Shown here piece by piece: positions 31,600 to 36,805 of a stretch of 36,805 bases of DNA. Numbering within the stretch: position 1 is the stretch's first letter; every line of letters begins with the position of its first letter. The translations under genes were made by a program, and so were the position numbers. The notes beneath the pieces were generated by a model, which was not told where the DNA came from, did not search any database, and saw only the letters and a list, made by a program, of their open reading frames with translations. Origin of the DNA: Nitrososphaerota archaeon (GTDB lineage: Archaea; Thermoproteota; Nitrososphaeria; Nitrososphaerales; Gagatemarchaeaceae); the NCBI GenBank assembly GCA_005877225.1, contig VBPK01000002.1, forward strand, positions 1-36,805, written 5' to 3'.

Positions 31600-32900
31600 T
31601 CAGTCGAGTAACTGCTTCAGTGTTGGTTTGGGCCGGTCCTTTCGAGGCACCCTTTTCACGACCTTCCCGTAGCCACGTTTTCCCACGATGTCACCGTTCT
31701 CGGCTACGACCTCACCACGGACGATAGTCGTGATTGGGAAGCCTGTGAAGGTTTCGCCTTCGAAGAGCGAGAAGTCTCTGATTTGAGAGTAGTGCAGGGT
31801 CTTGCTGTCTATTCGCACCCGCTTCTTTGGGTCGACTATCACCAGATCGGCATCGTTCCCCACCCGTATCGAGCCCTTGTTCGGAATGCTGTGAATGGCC
31901 GCAGTGTTGGTGGCCGTTAAGTGAGCGATTCGCTCCAGTGGGACGCCCCTCTTGTTGAAGCCTTCGCTAATCATGAAGGGGAGCATTGTTTCTGAGCCGG
32001 GATACCCTGCCACAGCCCTTCAACATGCCCTCTTGTCCTGATCGGTGGATTGACTTTGCCGAGGACGCCGATCTTCTGGTCTGTCTTTACGAAGAAAAGG
32101 TATGCGGGAGTTGTCTCGATGTACATCTCGACCCCGTTTCCATCGGCCCAGTCTACGACCTCCTTCGCCGTCGCCACGGTGTTGTGAACAACGTAAAGAG
32201 GGCACCCCGTGATCTTGGCCATTACAGCCATCTCCCAGATTTTCAGCTGCTCGCAATAGTCCGGGCGTGAATCATTCCACGCAGCAAGGTCCTTCGCTCC
32301 GGAAGCCTTCACTCTCTCGGTCAGCTTCCTCGCGATCTCGAAGTCCTCGCAGTGCACCATCGCCACTCCCCCCAGCTCCTTAATCTTCGCGAAGGAGAGG
32401 TAGAACTCTCCGTCGTCGGGATGGAGGATGTTCAGCATTTCATACTCCGGACGATTGGTGAAGTGCTTGAAGGATGTTACCCCGAGCTCGAAGGCGGCTG
32501 GGAGTTCAAGGATGTGTTGCATCGACATTATGGCGGCGTAGAAGGTCATGTCGATGTAGGCGTTCTTGTTTGCTATCTCTGTTAGTTCAGGAACAGACAC
32601 TTTGAGCGAGCGCTTGTCAAGGATGCTGTGCATTGTAGTGGTCAGTCCGCCGATGGCCTGTACCATAGTAGAGTCTGGTACGTCTTCCCCGAAGGGATTG
32701 TACAGTCCCAAGTGGACGTGAGGGTCTATGGCCCCGGGCATCACTGGCAAGCCCTTTGCGTCGATCACCTTGTCCGACTTGGGGAGATTGGGCTCCTTTG
32801 CTATCGCGGTGATCTTGCCATCCTCTACCGCTATTCCCGCATCGTAAATTCCTTCTGAAGTCACGACCTTCGCGTTGTTTACGACAAGGTCCACTACCAA
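31600..32900 (-). pseudogene. second hydantoinase/dihydropyrimidinase, broken by an internal deletion and frameshift
   Basis: Two reverse frames together make a dihydropyrimidinase-like protein. The first (32900 to about 32010) has the first-shell ligands HVHLGLY, K in GVTSFKHF, H in MVHCED and H in VVHNTV, and runs to VNPPIRTRGHVEGLWQG. The second (about 32013 to 31600) resumes with GYPGSETMLPFMI and ends in GKVVKRVPR. Compared with the intact paralogue at 24916, roughly 30-45 residues are missing at the join, including the segment with the metal-binding aspartate (ASDH). The reading frame also changes. Unless this is an assembly error, the product is inactive. TTG start at 32900 below a divergent TATA region; the small zinc-finger gene follows. 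Confidence 0.8.
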
Positions 32901-32934
32901 CTCGAAAATTCCTGGGTTTCTAAGCTCGTTTACG

Positions 32935-32949
32935 TTATTTATAGTTATA
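32935..32949. promoter_or_regulatory. overlapping divergent TATA boxes
   Basis: TTATTTATAGTTATA reads as a TATA element in both directions. Forward, it is about 24 bases before the GTG at 32966 (leaderless). Reverse (ACTATAAATAA), it is about 37 bases before the TTG at 32900 of the hydantoinase pseudogene. Confidence 0.6.
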
Positions 32950-32965
32950 CGACTGGAGCGACATC

Positions 32966-33376
32966 GTGGTATTTGAGTCGCACTTACCAGCTGTCATAGG
33001 CGCTCGTGTCAGATTGATCTTTCCCAAGGTTCAAAACCACGCTGGACTTGAATTTTTCTTTAGAGACCTCTCGCTATCTCTGTTCGAAACGAGCAGCCTT
33101 CACGGTAAGCTCATCGGTCACATAAAACTATATGGAAAAGGAGATTCCAAGAGCATGATCCGGGCAAACGCGACTGGCTCGCGTGAAAGTGTCCAAGTTG
33201 AGATTCGAAACCCCCACCCGGAGACCGGGGTAGAGCTTTGGCTAAACATTATTGCGTACAAGATGTCGGAAGATGAACTTCGAAGAAACTTTCTAAGAAC
33301 ACTTATCCAGACGGCCAAAAGGCATGGAGTGAAGGTTCGGGGACTAGAAATTGAGGACGAGCACGGACAGCATTAG
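32966..33376 (+). CDS. conserved-looking protein of unknown function
   Basis: The 136-residue soluble protein was not recognised. It has alternating beta-rich and charged segments (LEFFFRDLSLSLFETSS; GHIKLYGKGDSKSMIRANATG; VQVEIRNPHPETGVELWLNIIAYK) and ends in a helix (MSEDELRRNFLRTLIQTAKRHG) and an acidic tail. No signal peptide, transmembrane helix or cysteine cluster is present. A GTG start exactly at the predicted transcript start of a clear TATA box supports expression. It is divergent from the hydantoinase pseudogene and could bind a ligand or regulate it, but nothing in the sequence proves this. Confidence 0.65.
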   Translation: MVFESHLPAVIGARVRLIFPKVQNHAGLEFFFRDLSLSLFETSSLHGKLIGHIKLYGKGDSKSMIRANATGSRESVQVEIRNPHPETGVELWLNIIAYKMSEDELRRNFLRTLIQTAKRHGVKVRGLEIEDEHGQH

Positions 33377-33499
33377 GGTTTCGGCTCCCTCGTCCAGCTC
33401 ATTCGTGGATGAAGCCCTCTTCTCTGGACCCCTGAGCCGGTCACGCTTTCTTTTTTGTCGTCTCCCAGCCACTCTTCTCCTTTCCGAGGTCAGCCGCTG

Positions 33500-34699
33500 A
33501 TGGGCAGTTTGTCTCTCCCTCTCGAAGGGATAAGGATTGTTGCGATATCCCAATACGGCGCGGGCCCGTACGCTACGATGCACCTGGCAGACCTGGGTGC
33601 CGAGGTCATCAAGATCGAAGACCCTTCCACGCGCGGAGACTCGGCGCGTGAAGTCAGACCCTACACGCAACATAGTGACAGCCTCTTCTATCAGTCCTTC
33701 AATCGCAACAAGAAGAGCGTTACTCTCAACCTCCGAAATCCTTCTGCTCGAGATGTGTTCCACAGGCTTGTCAAGGTTTCCGACGTTGTATTCAACAACC
33801 TTCGCGGCGATCAACCTGCAAAGCTTGGACTCAACTACGGATCTTTGAGGTCGGTAAATCCGAAGGTCGTTTGCTCCGCTCTTTCGGGTTTCGGCACTAC
33901 GGGCTCCAAAGCTGTGGAGCCCTCGTACGATTACATGCTCCAGGCGTACTGCGGTCTTGAAGACATTACAGGAAACCCCGGTACGCCACCCACGAGAGCG
34001 GGTATCCCCGTCATCGACCTCGCGACAGGATTTGCGGCGGCCCTGGCGGTGATGACTGGCCTGTACAGAGTCAGCAAGACGGGGAAGGGCTGCGATGCCG
34101 ACGTCAGTCTGTACGATGTTGCAATCTCCATGATGAGCTATCTGGCGACATGGCACCTGAACAAGGGCTTCATCCCACAAAAGACTGAGGACTCCTCACA
34201 CCCGACCCTCGTACCGGTCCAGAACTTCCAGACGAAGGACGGGTGGATAGTGGTGATGTGCATAAAGGAAGAATTTTGGGATCGCCTCTGCCTCGAGTTA
34301 GGAGTGGGAGAACTTGCCAAAGACCCTCGCTTCAGGGACTTCGAAGCACGCACGCGCAATCGGCATATCCTCATCCCCTTATTGAAAGAGATCTTTAGAA
34401 CCAAGGGCACGGCCCATTGGCTGGAGAAGTTGAGAGGTAAGGTACCCTCAGCCCCGGTGCTCACCTTCTCCGAAGCCTTTGCGAGTCCACTGCTTGATGA
34501 ATGCCACATGATTTGGGAGATCGATGCGCCAGGATGGGGAAGGCTGAAGGAAGTAGCGTGTCCGATCAAGATTTCAGACTCCTCTTACGCAAGAAGGCCG
34601 GCACCACGCCTCGGAGAACACACGGAAGAGATTCTCAGTAACCTTCTCGGATACTCGAAGGAGGAGGTCGATTCGTTGAGGGAAAAGGGAGCGGTCTAG
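33500..34699 (+). CDS. class III (CaiB/BaiF) CoA-transferase
   Basis: The 399-residue enzyme transfers CoA between carboxylic acids through a covalent aspartyl intermediate. PLEGIRIVAISQYGAGPYATMHLADLGAEVIKIEDP is the family start. The catalytic aspartate is D144 in EPSYDYMLQAYCGL, and TGNPGTPPTRAGIPVIDLATGF and CDADVSLYDVAISMM follow. The C-terminus has RLGEHTEEILSNLLGYS. The ATG at 33500 is chosen because GAGGT lies about 11 bases upstream and the first residues match the family; an in-frame ATG at 33455 would add 15 residues of Ser/Pro-rich sequence. The substrate acid is unknown. The MaoC hydratase nearby suggests a CoA-linked acid pathway. The amidase follows after 31 bases. Confidence 0.9.
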   Translation: MGSLSLPLEGIRIVAISQYGAGPYATMHLADLGAEVIKIEDPSTRGDSAREVRPYTQHSDSLFYQSFNRNKKSVTLNLRNPSARDVFHRLVKVSDVVFNNLRGDQPAKLGLNYGSLRSVNPKVVCSALSGFGTTGSKAVEPSYDYMLQAYCGLEDITGNPGTPPTRAGIPVIDLATGFAAALAVMTGLYRVSKTGKGCDADVSLYDVAISMMSYLATWHLNKGFIPQKTEDSSHPTLVPVQNFQTKDGWIVVMCIKEEFWDRLCLELGVGELAKDPRFRDFEARTRNRHILIPLLKEIFRTKGTAHWLEKLRGKVPSAPVLTFSEAFASPLLDECHMIWEIDAPGWGRLKEVACPIKISDSSYARRPAPRLGEHTEEILSNLLGYSKEEVDSLREKGAV

Positions 34700-34730
34700 G
34701 GAACAGGTTAACTAACAGGAAATCATAAGT

Positions 34731-35465
34731 ATGGGGACAGTATACCCTGGCCCAATGCTAGAAGATTTAGAGTTCACAAAGAGAGACGAGAAGATTCTAT
34801 ACATTGCCGACGCCATGGAGAAGTACAAAAAGGCGGGAATTAGTGGGAAAGCCAATTTCGGGGAACGTCCGGTCGTCCTAATCGTGGACGTCCAGAAGGG
34901 GTTCACTTCAACAGAAAACCCGCTGGGCGGCAACATGGACAGCATGGTCGAGAACATAAAGAAACTGATAGGAGAAGCACGAAGGTACAAGGTCCCGATC
35001 TTCTACACGAGAGTCGCTTACCGAGAAGATGGCAAGGACTGCGGGGTCTTCGGGGAGAAGGTCCCAACATTGCCAAAATGGTTCAGGGACGGGGGCGGCT
35101 GGGACGGAATTGATGGAAGAATTGCGCCTAGACAGGATGACTTCATCATCACAAAGAAGATGCCCTCTGCTTTCTTCGGAACGGACCTCTTCCACCTACT
35201 GACCTACCTGAAAGCAGACACCGTGATCATCAATGGCTGCACTACGAGCGGTTGTGTCCGCGCCACAGTTGTCGATTCGATGTCCCATGGTTTCAGGACA
35301 ATCATACCGGAGGAGTGCGTCCAGGACAGGTCGCCCGGACCGCATAAGGCGAGCCTATTCGACATGGCAACCAAGTATGCAGACGTTGTGAAGCTAGCGA
35401 CTGTTCTTGACTATCTAAGAAGGCTTCCCAAGAGGGAAGTACTTCAGACCCCAACCGCGAGATAG
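34731..35465 (+). CDS. isochorismatase-family amidohydrolase, N-carbamoylsarcosine amidase-like
   Basis: This 244-residue cysteine hydrolase has the D-K-C triad of the family: D53 in LIVDVQKGF, a lysine in ITKKMPSAFFGTDL (K142/K143) and C175 in NGCTTSGCVRATVVDSMSHGF. The segments EECVQDRSPGPHKASLFDM and the N-terminal extension of about 45 residues fit N-carbamoylsarcosine amidase rather than short nicotinamidases or isochorismatases. That enzyme converts N-carbamoylsarcosine to sarcosine, ammonia and CO2 in creatinine breakdown. Other carbamoyl or ureido substrates are possible. It lies 31 bases after the CoA-transferase gene, probably co-transcribed. The ThiO/sarcosine-oxidase-like enzyme at 4.5 kb could use the product. 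Confidence 0.85.
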   Translation: MGTVYPGPMLEDLEFTKRDEKILYIADAMEKYKKAGISGKANFGERPVVLIVDVQKGFTSTENPLGGNMDSMVENIKKLIGEARRYKVPIFYTRVAYREDGKDCGVFGEKVPTLPKWFRDGGGWDGIDGRIAPRQDDFIITKKMPSAFFGTDLFHLLTYLKADTVIINGCTTSGCVRATVVDSMSHGFRTIIPEECVQDRSPGPHKASLFDMATKYADVVKLATVLDYLRRLPKREVLQTPTAR

Positions 35466-35582
35466 GCACCGGCACTCGTTCTCTCGCCACAGGATTCGAG
35501 CGGCCGGGGATGCCACGCAGGTTCTGCCTTGTTTGAAGACTAGACAGCAACCCTCCAGCGCCCTGCTTCTCTCTCCCTATGA

Positions 35583-35915
35583 TCAAGCTAGCTTGTCTTC
35601 GAGAGCCATCTTTGCGTACTCTATGAAGTCCGCGTGCGGATAGAGAGGGGTGATCTCAAGTTTGAGGCTATGGCCAGCCTCCCTTTGAAGGGTCAGCTTT
35701 GAAAGTGCCTCATCCAGTGCCTGATGCGAGTCGAAATCTAATAGCGCAACCACCTCCTGCTTTCCGGCCACCTTGTAGAGCCCCTTGACCCTCTCCCGCG
35801 GAATCACCTTCGGGGCTTCCTTCGATTCACGCGTCCAAGCTTCGAAGGCTTGCTTTTGACTCATCGTCTCAGATAGCCCCAGTTTGAACCAGACTAGAAA
35901 CAGCACAAAACCCAC
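35583..35915 (-). CDS. muconolactone delta-isomerase-like protein
   Basis: The 110-residue protein looks like a small ferredoxin-fold isomerase of the muconolactone isomerase type. A first strand FVLFLVWFKL, a helix with MSQKQAFEAWTRE, GLYKVAGKQEVVALLDFDSHQALDEALSKL and the ending LEITPLYPHADFIEY correspond to family blocks. True muconolactone isomerases act in catechol breakdown, but no other gene of that pathway is evident. The fold also includes unrelated small oxygenases and stress proteins. The GTG at 35915 lies at the transcript start predicted from the TATA box at 35939-35950. Confidence 0.7.
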   Translation of the reverse strand: MGFVLFLVWFKLGLSETMSQKQAFEAWTRESKEAPKVIPRERVKGLYKVAGKQEVVALLDFDSHQALDEALSKLTLQREAGHSLKLEITPLYPHADFIEYAKMALEDKLA

Positions 35916-35938
35916 CTACCCATCGGGTCCAGGTCTGA

Positions 35939-35950
35939 AGATATATACTA
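35939..35950 (-). promoter_or_regulatory. TATA box for the muconolactone-isomerase-like gene
   Basis: On the reverse strand it reads TAGTATATATCT, centred about 30 bases before the GTG at 35915, predicting a leaderless transcript. Confidence 0.65.
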
Positions 35951-35994
35951 ATTTGACGACTCTCAGAACGATTCGCGAGCTCGCCGGAGGGAGC

Positions 35995-36477
35995 CTATCT
36001 GCGCTTCGGACCCTTATCTCTCTTGTAGACCATGACTGTTCTCTTGAATTCTATGACAGTGGCAGAGTCCTGTTTGTAGCCTTTCGTCTTGACGGTAATT
36101 ATGCCGACGTCAGGATTTGATTTTGACTCTCGCTTACTAAGGACCTGACTTTCTGCGTAAAGGGTATCTCCAACAAACAGGGGGTTTGGGAGTCTTACCT
36201 CTTCCCAACCCAAGTTCGCGAAAGCGTTTTGACTTACGTCCCTGACACTCATCCCTGTTACAATTGAGAGAGTGAGCGCGCTGTTAACGAGACAGCGACC
36301 GAATTCAGTCTTGCTCGAATAATCGTTGTTGAAGTGGAGCGGGTTGGTGTTCATTGTAAGCAAGGTGAACCACACGTTGTCAGCCTCTATTATGGTCCTC
36401 CCAGGCGAATGCCTGTACAGATCTCCAACTTCAAAATCTTCGTAGAACCTCCCTTCCCAGCCGAGTCTTTCGGTCAT
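35995..36477 (-). CDS. MaoC-family (hot-dog fold) hydratase
   Basis: The 160-residue protein has the hydratase-2 motif of MaoC proteins, with the catalytic pair D33 (IEADNVWF) and H48 (TNPLHFN). The segments TEFGRCLVNSALTLSIVTGMSV and NPLFVGDTLYAESQVLSKRESK are typical of single-domain enoyl-CoA or mesaconyl-CoA-type hydratases. It would add water to, or remove it from, a CoA thioester. The class III CoA-transferase 1.3 kb away could supply its substrate. ATG at 36475-36477; TATA box at 36511-36521, giving a leader of about 13 bases. It lies 79 bases upstream of the isomerase-like gene, which has its own promoter. Confidence 0.87.
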   Translation of the reverse strand: MTERLGWEGRFYEDFEVGDLYRHSPGRTIIEADNVWFTLLTMNTNPLHFNNDYSSKTEFGRCLVNSALTLSIVTGMSVRDVSQNAFANLGWEEVRLPNPLFVGDTLYAESQVLSKRESKSNPDVGIITVKTKGYKQDSATVIEFKRTVMVYKRDKGPKRR

Positions 36478-36510
36478 GATTTTTTCGAGCTGATACCTTA
36501 GTCCGAACCG

Positions 36511-36521
36511 ACTAAATATTC
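36511..36521 (-). promoter_or_regulatory. TATA box for the MaoC-family gene
   Basis: On the reverse strand it reads GAATATTTAGT, centred about 39 bases before the ATG at 36477. Confidence 0.55.
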
Positions 36522-36607
36522 TTGCCGTCTACAATCCCTCATACATAGCCCCTGCTCTGGCAAGTTGAAATAGGATTCCAGACGCTGACCTTAATCGGGA
36601 CTGTGGG

Positions 36608-36805
36608 ATGAAGGAAGGGAGCAAAACGAAGTTCGGACTCTTCGCACTATTCCAGGCCCTGCCGAAAGAGTCTGCTCCTGAAAAGTTAGACGAGCTCCTG
36701 GCCCAGGTTAGGGCGGCTAAGCGGTACGGTCTCGACTCAATTCTAGTCGGCCAACACTATCTCTCTACCCCATACCAGATGCTGCAGCCCATGCCGCTTC
36801 TCGGA
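36608..36805 (+). CDS. luciferase-like (LLM) oxidoreductase, N-terminal part
   Basis: The 66 residues before the window edge match the start of bacterial-luciferase-like enzymes. FGLFALFQALPKE is the first strand and loop. A helix containing ELLAQVRAAKRYGLDSILVGQHYL and then LQPMPLLG follow, the same block order as in the LLM gene at 16156-17214. It is divergent from the MaoC gene. TTGAAATAGG (36565-36574) may be its TATA element, centred about 38 bases before the ATG. The 3' part lies outside the window, so cofactor and substrate are unknown. Confidence 0.8.
   Translation, partial: MKEGSKTKFGLFALFQALPKESAPEKLDELLAQVRAAKRYGLDSILVGQHYLSTPYQMLQPMPLLG

Noticed and set aside
1..36805. CRISPR arrays, tRNA or rRNA genes, insertion sequences and attachment sites
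   Set aside because: No regularly spaced repeats, tRNA-like cloverleaf candidates, rRNA-like sequence, transposase or integrase reading frames were noticed on reading; this was not a computed search.

Overview
The window looks like a catabolic accessory region from an uncultured archaeon, probably of the Thermoproteota (Nitrososphaeria-like). That placement is an inference. The evidence is archaeal promoter architecture: A/T-rich TATA boxes sit about 20-45 bp before many genes or operons, usually with almost no leader. Genes inside operons instead tend to show GAGG-type ribosome binding sites or overlap the previous gene. Many starts are GTG or TTG. The ABC solute-binding protein has a Tat-like signal and a Ser/Thr-rich tether. 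No rRNA, tRNA, CRISPR array or transposase was seen.

Layout. 1-9.8 kb: the tail of a membrane protein, an isocitrate/isopropylmalate-type dehydrogenase, an ornithine-cyclodeaminase family enzyme, an MFS transporter, an HTH gene remnant, a ThiO/sarcosine-oxidase-like flavoenzyme, a class III aminotransferase, a 3-hydroxyisobutyrate-dehydrogenase-type enzyme, a second MFS transporter and a broken universal stress protein. 10-18.3 kb: an AhpD-like protein, a nitrilase-family carbamoyl amidase, a gamma-glutamyltransferase-family Ntn hydrolase, two FtsX-type permeases, a luciferase-like flavin enzyme and a polysaccharide-deacetylase/cyclic-imidase-like protein. 18.4-30.2 kb: a CUT1-type ABC importer system. 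The + strand carries the binding protein, one MalF and one MalG permease. The facing - strand operon carries a COG0523 GTPase, an N-carbamoyl-amino-acid hydrolase, a hydantoinase, two ABC ATPases and a lipoyl-domain protein. Two more MalG-like permeases follow on the + strand. 30.3-36.8 kb: an MtaA/UroD-like methyltransferase, a small zinc-finger protein, a hydantoinase broken by deletion, an unknown protein, a class III CoA-transferase, an N-carbamoylsarcosine-amidase-like hydrolase, a muconolactone-isomerase-like protein, a MaoC hydratase and the start of a second luciferase-like enzyme.

Common theme (inference): uptake and breakdown of small amides and cyclic ureides (hydantoins, dihydropyrimidines, possibly creatinine- or allantoin-derived compounds). 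Ring opening would be done by hydantoinase, and decarbamoylation by the M20 hydrolase, the nitrilase-family enzyme and the carbamoylsarcosine-amidase-like enzyme. The amine products would then be oxidised or transaminated by the flavoenzyme, the aminotransferase and the dehydrogenase.

The most unusual observation is the importer's ATPase pair. One subunit has intact Walker A and B motifs but a lost signature motif. The other has an intact signature but lost Walker A lysine, Q-loop glutamine and Walker B glutamate. The losses are complementary and predict one working and one dead ATP site, an arrangement known from asymmetric exporters but not typical of sugar-type importers. A lipoyl domain fused to a carboxypeptidase-regulatory-like domain at the end of the same operon is also unexpected.
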